From: Erpetoichthys calabaricus | Taxonomy: Eukaryota > Chordata > Cladistia > Polypteriformes > Polypteridae | Reading direction: 5' to 3' | Length of the DNA: 64,000 bases | NCBI RefSeq assembly: GCF_900747795.2 | Contig: NC_041394.2 | Coordinates: 121,857,576 to 121,921,575, forward strand | Shown here: positions 11,684-25,094 of the stretch, one piece after another | How the letters are laid out: each line of letters opens with the position of its first letter | Numbering within the stretch: position 1 is the stretch's first letter | Program-made: the position numbers and the translations under genes | Notes under the pieces: model-generated | What the model saw: the letters and a program-made list of their open reading frames with translations, nothing else | What the model was told of the DNA's origin: nothing | Databases searched by the model: none

Positions 11684-11755
11684 TGCCGTGACCCGGATTT
11701 GAACCGGGGTTGCTGCGGCCAAAACGCAGAGTACTGACCACTATATGATCACGGC
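11684..11755 (-). tRNA. tRNA-His-derived copy with Gln(TTG) anticodon, unit 8
   Basis: On the minus strand the anticodon loop reads TTTTGGC instead of TTGTGGC, so the anticodon is TTG, which reads the Gln codon CAA. The CTGCG/CGCAG stem is unchanged. Two further changes are present: TTCAAAT in the T loop, which is tolerable, and A for G at the first D-stem position, which breaks one pair. Nine bases just past the 5' end of the gene are missing compared with other units. The body is still tRNA-His. Histidyl-tRNA synthetase relies strongly on the 5' end of the acceptor, so a charged product could place His at Gln codons. It may equally be a dead edge copy. Confidence 0.75.
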
Positions 11756-12294
11756 ATAACTGACAAGGAAACTTTGCTCCCATACCCAGACAAAGAGCGA
11801 CTCCGATCCTGGAGCGCTCCTCGTTTCCTCTGTAACCCGCTTGAAACGTGGACCGGAGAGGAAGATGGATTGGAAAAGAGTGAAATTCTCACTCGGTCTG
11901 TCCTGTCCACAGCCAAGTCTTGGGTTTCTGATTGATTTGGAGCTTGCCTCATATCACACGTGAGAGGAATGAAGTCGTGACTTGGGGTGTCTCCTGCCTA
12001 AATTTTTGACGCAGTGCCGGTGTTGGTAGGCTGGGCAATTGGTAGGCAAATTGGGGCATCTTGAAAAACGTACTCGTGGCAGTCTTAGCGTCCTTGCCTT
12101 CAGTTGAGATGACACACCATGCGATTCAGTGAGAAGCTAGTTTATGATGGTCAGCAAAGGATCCGATTGTTTGCAATGCTCTGGGATTATATGAAAGAGA
12201 AGAAAAAATATAAAACATCCAGACTGCCTCCTCTCGACTAATGGACTGTGATTGAAAGTCACAGCATCATCGTAATTGACCTCCATTTTATTAA

Positions 12295-12366
12295 TCCCAT
12301 ATGGTCTAGCAGTTAGGATTCCTGGTTTTCACCCAGACGGCCCGGGTTCGACTCCCGGTATGGTAA
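12295..12366 (+). pseudogene. tRNA-Glu(TTC), unit 9, full length but degraded
   Basis: The 9 bases are present, but the acceptor 3' strand reads TATGGTA and the anticodon 3' strand reads CCAGA, each breaking one pair. The D loop has one further change. It is probably a weak or dead gene. Confidence 0.7.
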
Positions 12367-13149
12367 AGCTAGTTCGAGCTCACTCGCACAACACAGGTGT
12401 ACTCCTCGACTTGCCCATGTTTTCTTCCAGGCTGTGTTTTCAATCAAAGCGTACAGGTGGCTCTCATGTAATCAAAGCCAATAATCGCTCCAGAATAATG
12501 CTGCTTGGGGCTCCTTTCAGTACCATAGCAGAGAGCCTAACCATCCCCAGCCCTGAAATCCCTGGATCAAATCGCATCCTACAGCATGAGAAGAGACAAC
12601 CACGACACGGCGGTTCCCATCCAGGGAGCATGGCAAGTATCTGCAAGCAAGGCACTTAAAGAAACGGAAGGGGTCCGGGTGACATAGGAAACACCACACA
12701 ACACAGCAGCACACAATCAACGGTCAGAGATGCGATGTCCATAAAACGTACGACTTGATGAGATCGGCTAATATACTTCCTTACACTCTGGCGCTTGCAG
12801 TTCTTCCCATCTAAATTTTGTATTATATTTATATAAATATGTATATATTTTTCCTTTTTTGCAATGCTCTGTTCTTGGATCCCAAAGAAAGTGGTGTGAT
12901 CATCACAAACAAGACTGGAGCACATTTCAGATGAAACGGCATGCGCTGCTTTGAATCTGATGAATTGAACTGGAGCCAAAAGAGCCCGTGCCGTACAGCC
13001 CAGTGTTAGCACGCGCTCTCCGCAAAAGGGGCATCGGCTGAACGAGATTGCAACTTGATGAGGACGCAATTTTAGCATAGGTGTGTGTTAAATAGACTTA
13101 TTTCGATATCACTCGCTTGAAAATGCATTCTGCGAATCGTTTGTTCAAC

Positions 13150-13221
13150 TGCCGTGACCCTGATTCGAACCGGGGTTGCTGCGGCCACAACGCAGAGTAC
13201 TGACCACTATACGATCACGGC
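13150..13221 (-). tRNA. tRNA-His(GTG), unit 9, one T-stem mismatch
   Basis: The GTG anticodon and acceptor stem are intact. One base in the 3' strand of the T stem is changed (CCGGG to CAGGG), which breaks a pair. It may be partly functional. Confidence 0.75.
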
Positions 13222-13769
13222 ATGCAAGGCACAACTGACAAGGAAACTTTGCTCCCACACCCAGACAAAGAGCGACTCTGATCCTGGAGCGCTCCTCGTT
13301 TCCTCTGTAACCCGCTTGAAACGTGGACCGGAGAGGAAGGTGGATTGGAAAAGAGTGAAATTCTCACTCGGTCTGTCCTATCCACAGCCAAGTCTTGGGT
13401 TTCTGATTGATGTGGAGCTCGACTCATATCACACGTGAGAGGAATGACGTTGTGACTTGGGGTGTCTCCTGCCTAAATTTTTGACGCAGTGCCGGTGTTG
13501 GTAGGCTGGGTAATTGGTAGGCAAATTGGGGCATCTTGAAACACGTACTCGTGGCAGTCTTAGCGTCCTTGCCTTCAGTTGAGATGACACACCATGCGAT
13601 TCAGTGAGAAGCTAGTTTATGATGGTCAGCAAAGGATCCGATTGTTTGCAATGCTCTGGGATTATATGAAAGAGAAGAAAAAATATAAAACATCCAGACA
13701 GCCTCCTCTCGACTAATGGACTGTGATTGAAAGTCACAGCATCATCGTAATTGACCTCCAGTTTATTAA

Positions 13770-13841
13770 TCCCATATGGTCTAGCGGTTAGGATTCCTGG
13801 TTTTCACCCAGGCGGCCCGGGTTCGACTCCCGGTATGGGAA
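13770..13841 (+). tRNA. tRNA-Glu(TTC), unit 10, intact
   Basis: It is a 72-base copy with every stem paired. The variable region reads CGGCC rather than the CAGCC of units 3, 5 and 7, as in the human tRNA-Glu(TTC) I recall, so this may be the ancestral form. It is the last gene before the array stops; no tRNA-His follows. Confidence 0.93.
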
Positions 13842-14134
13842 AGCTAGTTCGAGCTCACTCGCACAGCACAGGTGTACTCCTCGACTTGCCCATGTTTTCT
13901 TCCAGGCTGTGTTTTCAATCAAAGTGTACAGGTGGCTCTCACGTAATCAAAGCCAATAATCGCTTCAGAATAATGCTGCTTGGGGCTCCTTTCAGTACCA
14001 TAGCAGAGAGCCTAACCATCCCCAGCCCTGAAATCCCTGGATCAAATCGCATCCTACAGCATGAGAAGAGACAACCACGACACGGCGGTTCCTGTCCAGG
14101 GAGCATGGCAAGTATCTGCAAGCAAGGCACTTAA

Positions 14135-14575
14135 CTCTAGAATTACCAGAGCTTAAGAAAAAACTCGTAGATCTGGAGGGGAGTGTTTCTTTGATATTTG
14201 GACTTCAGACTTCATACATTATATAGTTTATGCCTACATTTTGTCATTTACTACTAAAATATGAAAAACGTTTCTGTTTTAAAAATGTGTTTACACAGAT
14301 TGCTGTAGAAATGGAACACTCATGAACTGTGTGTGTTCCAAATAGCGATCTATTATTTCCACAATAAAACTCCAGCAGTTCAGTCACTCCCAGATAATCA
14401 AACAAGGCAAGAGCTGGGAAAACTTAGTGAACGCTCTGCCACGGTGGGGGATGGAATAGCCGGCTGCTTGCTGGCTCGTCTTAATCGGCACATTTAGAAG
14501 ACAAAAGAGAGCTGTGAATGGTTTTAAGGTGGGCTGGATCTACGAGTTTTTTCGTAGACTCTGGTAAGTCTAGTG
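14135..14575. mobile_element. piggyBac-like MITE at the array edge
   Basis: It is 441 bases flanked by TTAA on both sides (14131-14134 and 14576-14579), the piggyBac target. The ends are inverted copies beginning CTCTAGAATTACC and CACTAGACTTACC. The interior matches one arm of the foldback element at 53361-55171, so it is a shortened member of that family. There is no coding capacity. It joins the last tRNA unit directly on its left, but the sequence on its right is not the continuation of that unit. Confidence 0.8.
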
Positions 14576-14579
14576 TTAA

Positions 14580-16620
14580 AAGAGCAAGCTCAGTGGTAAT
14601 AATATTTGACTTTGCAGACCATGAACTACAATATCTTCAGCTAGCATGTCAGGTGCTAAATGCTGGGGATATTTTAATGTAAATCAAATGGATTGATGGT
14701 TGGTGCCAGCTGGAGACTTGACATAACATTTTGCTTTTTCTTTCTGTAGGATTGTATTTTGGAATATGTTTTTCAAATTACAAAGCAAGTCTTGAACATA
14801 GAACATGTGCTGTGATATTTCAGGATTATGTGAAACTCTGCAGTGTTAAAATAATATTCTGTTCTGATCAATTTCCATTTACAATTATTATGTTTTTTTG
14901 GGGAAGATGAACCAAATTCTGATGTAGTTTTCAGTTTTGTATTACTATTTTTAGAAATTATTCTTTTTCCAACTGCACATTGTTTTTTATAGGGGCCATC
15001 ATTTTGTGATGATTGTTGTTATGGCATCGCTACGGTAATCAGGTCAGACAGGTCATAACACATCAGCAGTGTGATGGTATAAAAGATGCACTATTCACTT
15101 TGTCTTTATCTGACTTTAACACATAAAGATTAGTTTTCTAGATTAGTTTCCCTGGTATTCAGTTATTTGGCAGTTTTATTTTGATTATGATTTTGGGTTT
15201 TGCTTTGGTTTGACAAAGTTTTGGCTTAACATTCCTGTACTTAATATTTTCCCTGACTAGTGTTTCACCTTCTGGTTCTAAATACAAATTATTTCTGTGA
15301 ATTTTAGGAGAATGTATCCAAAGAAGAGTAACACTAATTTTACTAACTCAGTAAAAAGAACAGTATTTTCAGTGATCAGTTTTAATTTTGTATAAAACAT
15401 TTTGTCTGCACCAGAGGAAAAATAATTTCATATTGTAAAGATGCATCTGCCTGTTATAGATTTACTAAGTGTGCATGTGGGCAGCACAAGAAAGGAGTAA
15501 GGCAAGGAGATAAGAGATCTCTTACTCACAACTGAGAATCACCTCTACATGCAGATACTGGGATAAGACGGATAAGAAACAACTGGAAGTCTTTCATAAT
15601 TTTCAGAATACACACACGCATAGATATATGGGCTATTTTAAGGCTATGATACATTATTACTTGTGTCAAACAATCGGGATAAAAAGTCTAGCAGGAAGAA
15701 AAATGGATGGATGTTCTTTTATGAATGTTACATGTATACTGTTGGTCATACATATTGTTGTCCAAGTGGCGTAATTACATTTACATTTTTTATTTATTTT
15801 ATTTTCCATCTCATATTTTCCACAATGTTCACATGATGATGCATACCTGGCTTCTATGCAAACACTAGTAAGTTATAGCTGAAGCAATGTGAATGGCAAT
15901 AGAATTAAGGATGCAATGTCAATAGTATTGGAAAATTAATTTGTTATTGGATGAATACATTAGCAAGATGCTTACATTAAAAAACTGGATGTTGCTTTTA
16001 TTTACATACTACTGGCTGAGTTGTGTAGTGAGTATAAACTACCTATTTAAATTGTACATTGTACAGGAGTTTGCAAAGAGGAGGTAAGATTATTGCAATG
16101 CATTATTGTGTATGTTTCATGTTGGAAATGACATTATAGGGTTGAATACATACAGTATAGATCTTTAGAAATATCTGATGTAAAATATTATTGGTCAGCG
16201 TGTTGTATACGTTTTTGAAGTAAAAGATTGACAAAATGTGGTAAACTGCCTCCAATTGTATTCTAATACAGAATTTTAGAATCCGACTTCCTCTTGTATG
16301 GAGGATTGTTAATATTACAGCCTCTGTTGTTGTGCACTTACAAATATATTTGCATAAGGAAACATTATTGTATTATTTTATAATACGAAGAAGTTCACAC
16401 ATGGTTATTTGGATACTCAAACTTATTCTTAATAATGATTGTGATACAGTACTATACTATAAGAGGTGCCCAGTAAGTCTCAGATTTAAATCCAGGCTGA
16501 AGGTTCAAACCTTCAGTTTAGCATACCCTGAGTAGATGTGTTGATTACCTGTGCATACTGCATCTCTGTTGTTAGTCATTAGTACTAAAATATAAGTAAT
16601 AGGATATTTATAAACTGTTA
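14580..16620. other. AT-rich intergenic DNA, nothing recognised
   Basis: There are no long reading frames and no clear repeat ends. Scattered short ORFs look random. Confidence 0.5.
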
Positions 16621-16629
16621 CTAACCCTC

Positions 16630-17246
16630 CCTATTGTGTGTCTTTTCTTGGTATCCTCGTGTGGCACTTGGTGCCTCTACTCTACTGGCAGGTTGTTTGT
16701 CTGTCTATGGAAGTGCTTGAATCATGAGGTAGAAGGGTCCTTTCATCAAATTGGCTGGTCCAGCACTGACTCAGCTGTAGAATGGTGTGTATGTGGGAGG
16801 CAGCTTGTTGGCCGAGATCACCAGGACTCTAACTGTGTGTGGCTCGTCTGACTCCTTTTCTTGCATTTGACTGTGCCTGCACTTGGTGAGCAGCCCTGCG
16901 CAAGTACAAAGTAGTTTGTACTATTGTATTGCATTTCTGAATTGACAATGGTTGATTGGCCATCTAGTTCTGTAAAGAGGATTACTTGTATTCTGTTTTG
17001 TGTGTTGTATTTACCACATTTTTTGACACCCATTGCATGCACAAGCTACCTGGAAGGAGGACTCTCTCTGAATTGCCCTTCACAAGATTTCTTCCATTTT
17101 TTCCCTTTTTTTTGGAAGTTTTTTTCTTGTCTTCTTAGAGAGTTAAGATTATCTGTCAAAAATGGCCTGGTAAAGCCCATTGAAGAATTCCTTGTGTGAT
17201 TTGGGGGTATACAAGAAATACGTTGTTGTTGTTGTTGTTGTTGTAG
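16630..17246 (+). repeat. Retroposon fragment with GTT-repeat tail
   Basis: The right part (about 17130-17246) ends in a GTT/TTG run and matches the end of a second copy at 27275-27395, including the GTGTGATTT motif and the TATACAA before the tail. The left boundary is uncertain and no protein motif is seen. It is a LINE or SINE 3' end of unknown family. Confidence 0.45.
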
Positions 17247-18390
17247 TAATAAATATACTAAGGTAGACTTTATTCAGATCCCCATTTCAAATTTTTATTT
17301 CTTTTTTTGTTTTACAAATGAAAAATGTTATTAATTGAGCATTGAAATAAAATATATTGTTTTGTGAAAATATCTGTAAGCTATCCCCACCTCACATATG
17401 TAGATTGATAAACATGTGTGTGTGTGTGCAACTAGGCAGTATTGGCTGCTCTTATGACTATTTTCCCAAATAGCAAGATTTCCTTTTGCATTGTTTCTGG
17501 ATATGAGTTTTAGGTATTTTACAATGCAGTTTAAATGTTGAGTGACAAAAAATCCATGTACTTTATTTTCTCTTTATCTATGTCTTCTCTATTTTATTTG
17601 CTTCACTCAGCACAGCTTTATTTTCTTGTGAATCTCAATTTCTCACTTTTACTGAGTTTCCCATGATTCTCTTGATGTCTTGACATATTTGAAGAAGCAA
17701 TTATGCAAGGTTTTGACTTTCTCAATCTTTTATTATGCTGTCATTCTCTTCATGTAAATCCAATTTTTCATCATCTTTTATCTCTGCTAAATCCCAGTAG
17801 ACTTTCTTTCAGGTGTTACTCTCACTTACAGTAAATGAAACAGCACCTTCCCTAAAAATGATGTCAAATCAATTGCTCTGTAGTTATCACTCTCAGTTTA
17901 AGACCCAGACATATATGAGCATGTCTCCTAGACAAAATTAATGGATCACGTGAGATAACTAAGATTAGGTCAACTTCTTTGCTATTACGACCTCAAATTT
18001 CATGCAAATGCCGTAGACTCATGTAAACCTAATTCCTGAAATATTCTTATACATAGTGCTACAGGATTGCCTCAAGTCATACATGCTTATTTCCCTGCCT
18101 CACCACTGCCTGTGTAGAACTGACAACTTGTGCTTATGTCCTTGTGAATTTTCATCAGGCATTCCAGTTTCCTTCCACATTCCAAGGACACACATAAAGT
18201 ATTTTGATAGAGTTAAATTGCCTCATTCTAACTGCATTTGGGTATGAGAATTACTAGGCCTTATATATGACATTATCCCAATCAGGGTGATTTTCAATAC
18301 TGCCAAGACAGAATTTAAATGACCCTGTAAAATGATTAATCAGGTTCAAACCTGAAAACTAAATAAAATGGAAGTGTGACAAGCACTGTG
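17247..18390. other. AT-rich intergenic DNA
   Basis: I see nothing here beyond a short GT run near 17416. Confidence 0.5.
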
Positions 18391-18394
18391 TCAT

Positions 18395-18680
18395 AGCAGT
18401 TAACCTCTCTGCCTTACAGATCTGGCATCCACCATTTGAATCATGTGCCAAGTCTTTCTCTGTGTGGCATTTGCATGCTTTCCGAATGTGTGCGTAGGTT
18501 GTTCCCTAGGTGATCCAGTTTTCCTCCTGCCTCCCCACATAAATGAATGATCCCGTGCTGCTTCTACGTGGACATGTGAGTGAGTTGCCTCTGTGTCTGT
18601 CAGTCGTATTGCTGTTTTGTGGCCCGTGCTGTCATCATAGCCTCCAGCTCTCCATCAATTAGATTAAGCAGGTTGCAGAG
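18395..18680 (+). repeat. Old, degraded tRNA-derived SINE
   Basis: The order of motifs follows the ATGG-tailed SINE: a tRNA-like head, a TTTGCATG segment, GTTTTCCTCC and a CCCGTGCTGTCATC stretch, but with many changes. It is far older than the copies near 27.5 and 29.2 kb. Confidence 0.4.
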
Positions 18681-18684
18681 ATGT

Positions 18685-20669
<1,985 letters not shown>

Positions 20670-20716
20670 CTTTATTAATCCCAAGGGGAAATTCACAGTA
20701 AGTGTAAGTATAAGTG
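20670..20716 (-). mobile_element. L2/CR1-type LINE, extreme 3' end only
   Basis: About 45 bases beginning ACTTTATTAATCCCAAGG match the 3' end of the longer LINE at 56372. It is a strongly 5'-truncated insertion whose tail is the GATA tract. Confidence 0.7.
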
Positions 20717-22032
20717 ACTTCCTTCAAAATTAACATTCCATAACAGATTCATAGATTTTCAATACAACATATTTCTAAATGTTAATAGAAGGTAATAATG
20801 CTATATGTGGAAAATCTACAACTATTGTAAATAGAAAGTGTAATTCACCTACTAAACAAACAAAATAGGGTCAAATCCAAAATAAAATATTGGCAGTAAA
20901 GTACTTAACCCAATAACTGATACAGAATCATTGTGAAGTTGCTGCAAAAAACTGAAGAACATGCTTGTAGCATTTAAATAAGGAGTGAAGTCATAGTCGT
21001 GAATTGGAAAGGTATCATTTTTGTGAATTAGGTTTGTGGTTTAGCACAGTTTTTCCACCCCTGACAAAACACAACTATTTTTAGAGCTCAAGTTTAGTAA
21101 GTGAAAGTATTTACAAGTACTTCCATCCAACACTGAAAGGGGTGGGACAGTTCATTTGAGGGCCCAAAATGGTGCCAGACCTGAACAGAAGAGGTGCAAG
21201 ATGGACAAGAAATTAGAAGGTATTAGTCATCACAGTAGGAGATAAAAACAGAGAAGGAAAAAACAACTTCATCAAAGAACTGGATAAAGCAATGCATAGA
21301 GGAAAGACGGGGAAAAAAGGAAAAAGCAGAAAAAATTATTAAGATTCAGACAGGACAGATTATTTTAAGCGGCTAGAGCAAAAAAAAAGCAGACAAGGAA
21401 AGGTAAGAGAAATAGACGGATTATAGAAGAGGGAAATCCTGGACAGATAACTCATGAAAATGAGCTCTAGTTGACAGCTAGGTGAGTGAACAAGATGAAA
21501 GATTATAGATGAAAGGAAAATAAAGAGAAAAATGTAAGGAAGCCAAACAAGCTAATAAGAGAGACGGCATAAATGTTCAAATCCCCCTAAAAGGATAACA
21601 TGAATCTAGAATGAGACTCGTGAGAGTACGGAGTCAAGCACATTCAAATTTTTTTTTCAAATGTGCCATGAGAACAGAAGAACTTAATTAAAAAAGGCTG
21701 AACAGCAGGGAATTCAAATTAAGAAATACATAAAATTGCAAAGAGGTGTGGAAGAGTTCATATCCGGGGGGATATAAGTGATGAAATGTACAAAGCCAGA
21801 CTAGTAATCAGTTACTATACTACAATACTTCAATGAAAAATGAATTTAATTTCTTTTTCTACAACTTTTTAAATACTTTTAGATCACATTGTTACATTTT
21901 GGGTTCTGAGTTACACAAATGAAATTAATGAACAGTTCTTTTCTAAGCACACTTTGTTCTTTAATTTGTATAAACAGGTTTAGAGTCTTTCAGCAGTAAA
22001 TAAAAAAAAGAAAAAACAAACAATCTTCAATA
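20717..22032. other. Intergenic DNA, purine-rich in part
   Basis: The stretch at 21180-21560 is rich in AG on the plus strand. I recognised no gene. Confidence 0.5.
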
Positions 22033-22034
22033 TA

Positions 22035-23343
22035 CAGTGCATCCGGAAAGTATTCACAGCGCATCACTTTTTCCACATTTTGTTATGTTACAGCCTTATT
22101 CCAAAATGGATTAAATTCATTTTTTTCCTCAGAATTCTACACACAACACCCCATAATGACAATGTGAAAAAAGTTTACTTGAGATTTTTGCAAATTTATT
22201 AAAAATAAAAAAACCGAGAAAGCACATGTACATAAGTATTCACAGCCTTTGCCATGAAGCTCAAAATTGAGCTCAGGTGCATCCTGTTTCCCCTGATCAT
22301 CCTTGAGATGTTTCTGCAGCTTACTTGGAGTCCACCTGTGGTAAATTCAGTTGGTTGGACATGAATTGGAAAGGCACACACCTGTCTATATAAGGTCCCA
22401 CAGTTGACAGTTTATGTCAGAGCACAAACCAAGCATGAAGTCAAAGGAATTGTCTGTAGACCTCCGAGACAGGATTGTCTCGAGGCACAAATCTGGGGAA
22501 GGTTACAGAAAAATTTCTGCTGCTTTGAAGGTCCCAATGAGCACAGTGGACTCCATCATCTGTAAGTGGAAGAAGTTCGAAATCACCAGGACTCTTCCTA
22601 GACCTGGCCAGCCATCTAAACTGAGCGATCAGAGGAGAAGGGCCTTAGTCAGGGAGGTGACCAAGAACCCGATGGTCACTCTGTCAGAGCTCCAGAGGTC
22701 CTCTGTGGAGAGAGGAGAACCTTCTAGAAGGACAACCATCTCTGCAGCAATCCACCAATCAGGCCTGTATGGTAGAGTGGCCAGACGGAAGCCACTCCTT
22801 AGTAAAAGGCACATGGCAGCCCGCCTAGAGTTTGCCAAAAGGCACCTGAAGGACTCTCAGACCATGAGAAACAAAATTCTCTGGTCTGATGAGATAAAGA
22901 TTGAACTCTTTGGTGTGAATGCCTGCCGTCATGTTTGGAGGAAACCAGGCACCGCTCATCACCAGGCCAATACCATCCCTACAGTGAAGCATGGTGGTGG
23001 CAGCATCATGCTGTTGGGATGTTTTTCAGCGGCAGGGACAGGGAGACTAGTCAGGATAAAGGGAAAGATGGCTGCAGCAATGTACAGAGACATCCTGGAT
23101 GAAAACCTGCTCCAGAGTGCTCTTGACCTCAGACTGGGGCGACGGTTCATCTTTCAGCAGGACAACGACCCTAAGCAAATAAATTTGCAAAAACCTCAAA
23201 TAAACTTTTTTCATGTTGTCATTATGGGGTGTTGTGTGCAGAATTCTGAGGAAAAAAATGAATTTAATCCATTTTGGAATAAGGCTGTAACATAACAAAA
23301 TGTGGAAAAAGTGATGTGCTGTGAATACTTTCCGGATGCACTG
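22035..23343 (+). mobile_element. Tc1/mariner transposon, internally deleted
   Basis: It is flanked by TA (22033-22034 and 23344-23345). The ends are inverted repeats of about 168 bases starting CAGTGCATCCGGAAAG that agree almost base for base, which suggests a fairly recent copy. The interior holds a transposase cut off before its last catalytic residue. The right breakpoint of the deletion lies at the inner edge of the right inverted repeat. Confidence 0.93.
22414..23295 (+). pseudogene. Tc1 transposase, C-terminally deleted
   Basis: This would be a DD34E cut-and-paste transposase acting on the element ends. The N-terminal paired-like helix-turn-helix region (residues about 10-125) and the first catalytic Asp (WSDE, residue 159) are present. 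The second Asp motif DNDPK lies near residue 250. Right after it the frame runs into inverted-repeat sequence, so the third catalytic Glu and the C-terminus are missing. The conserved HGGGSIM stretch lies between. Tc1 transposases are about 340 residues; about 250 remain here. The reading frame is open to that point with no stops. It cannot be catalytic but could still bind element ends. Confidence 0.9.
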
Positions 23344-23567
23344 TAACTGAACATCCACCAGGGAGGAGCAGGGCTGCTACCGTCAGGACAGATGTGAAAG
23401 ACAGATGCACTCCGGTCAGGAAAAGCCTGTATGTATTAGAGAAACAAGCATCTTTATAGATTTTTATTAATGTGAGATATGAAACTTGCATGTTAAGGCA
23501 GTTGACATACAGCTGACCCCTCATCTTTCTGATTTATTAATTAATTTATTTAATTATTGTCTACTTG

Positions 23568-24512
23568 GTTTTTTTATTTTATTTATTGAATTTATTAAAA
23601 GCATATAACATTCCATACAATAAAGTAAAACTTAACAAAACTAAAATCAAATCAACCCCGACCCATGAGAAAGAGAGGAAGGCCAACAACCAGAGTAAAA
23701 CTGTTAAAAGTAGTAAAGTGAGAAAGGAGTCTTTTCCCCCAATATAAATTCTTATTCTAAAATGTTATTGATTATGTCCTGACAGGTTTTAAAAAAGTTT
23801 AGAACAGGTACTATAAGTGAGAATTTGATTTTTTCCAATTTCAAATTGTATATAACATCAAGTTACCCACTGACTTAAAAGAGGTGGGCTAGGATTCTTC
23901 TAGTTGAGCAAGATAAGTCGACATGCTAATAGTGAAGTGAAGGCAATCACAGTTTGTTTGTCTTTCTCCAGTTTAAGCCCATCTGGGAGTCCACCAAACT
24001 CAGCTGTTAGTGGATTAGGAGGGATTGTGATTCCAAGGCTGTCTGATAGGCATTTAAAAATTTTCGTCAAGAATGATGTTAATTTGGTGCAGGCCCAACT
24101 GGCCCAGTGAAGCTGGGGCTCGATTGCAACGTTCGCAGGTTGGATCCTGCCCTGGAAAGATCTTGGACAATTTCAAATGAGGCAGATGTGCTTAATAAAA
24201 GATTTTAAGTTGAATAATTGAATGTTTTGCACATATGGAGCTAGAGTTTATTCTGTGTGTGGCTGCCTTCCACTCCGTTTCTGACATGCTGAGTAAGAGA
24301 TCCTCCTGAAAGGAGGGACTTTAAAATGGTTTTATATATTATAGAAATCTGCGGTGGGTTGGCACCCTGCCCGGGATTGGTTCCTGCCTTGTGCCCTGTG
24401 TTGGCTGGGATTGGCTTCAGCAGACCCCTGTGACCCTGTGTTCGGATTCAGCGGGTTGGAAAATGGATGGATGGATGGATATTATAGAAATGCTGTCTGA
24501 GTCCCCATCTCT
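23568..24512 (-). mobile_element. L1/Tx1-type LINE, 3' fragment
   Basis: It aligns by eye with the L1 copy at 61849-64000 over its 3' UTR and the end of ORF2, with many small differences and several frame breaks. It is truncated at its 5' end near 24512 and interrupted by a SINE at 24349-24480. It is older than the right-edge copy. Confidence 0.75.
24349..24480 (+). mobile_element. ATGG-tailed SINE, 5'-truncated, inside L1
   Basis: It starts at CTGCGGTGGGTT and ends in an ATGG run. It is flanked by an 11-base duplication ATTATAGAAAT (24338-24348 and 24481-24491), which proves insertion after the L1 fragment was in place. Confidence 0.9.
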
Positions 24513-25094
24513 TTCTGATTTATAATTGTAAGAAAGTATGTTTTCTTTACCATTAAACCATCCACAGAAAGCGAAAGCACAGCTTTCTCTGGAGCATGCA
24601 TTGCATCTCCCTCCACCTTTTTTCACAACAAAGTGATTCTCTGTTTATTGTAACATGGAGTCACAAACAATACAGAAAGGGGGTGTGAGATCTCCATAAC
24701 TGCGCACAAGGCAGGCAAGGACCATCAATGGTCAGCCCAGAAGATTCTTATCCCAAACCAGCTAGTCTCCTAACTGCTACTTACAGGCTTTGGCCTAGAT
24801 AGACAAATAAATATGGAAATGACTTTAAACATTCAAAAATGCCTTTTAATGGAGAGAAACAATAAAAAATCTGATTTGTAACTACAAGGGCAACAAGAAA
24901 CTTTATAAAAGACATAGGCAAATAAAACAAAAAAAACTCAAAGGAACAGAGTTGCCTAAAAGGCAAACCAAAACTAACAAGACTTAATACACTTAACTGA
25001 ATGTGAAGATCCAGCGCTAGAAGCAAAATTATTTACAATACCAGAAAATCTGAACCAAAACAATATCTACAGGAAAATACAAGCAAAAAACAAT

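Larger units (their letters stand above)
1..14130. repeat. Tandem array of tRNA-Glu/tRNA-His units, about 1.46 kb each
   Basis: The same unit recurs head to tail. tRNA-Glu starts lie at 562, 2026, 3490, 4963, 6427, 7900, 9364, 10838, 12295 and 13770. Spacing is 1464 or 1473 bases in units 1 to 7, the 9-base difference being the tRNA-Glu deletion, and 1474, 1457 and 1475 further right. tRNA-Glu lies on the plus strand and tRNA-His on the minus strand about 0.8 kb later, so the two genes converge within a unit. The spacer includes an AT-rich stretch near 1070-1115 and no recognisable coding sequence. Units 1 to 7 differ at a handful of bases, which points to recent amplification or concerted evolution. 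Units 8 to 10 carry more changes. The left end lies outside the window; the right end is the TTAA of a MITE at 14131. Confidence 0.97.

Noticed and set aside
1-14130. CRISPR-like regular repeats
   Set aside because: The period is 1.46 kb with tRNA genes, and the context is eukaryotic; there are no short repeats with unique spacers.
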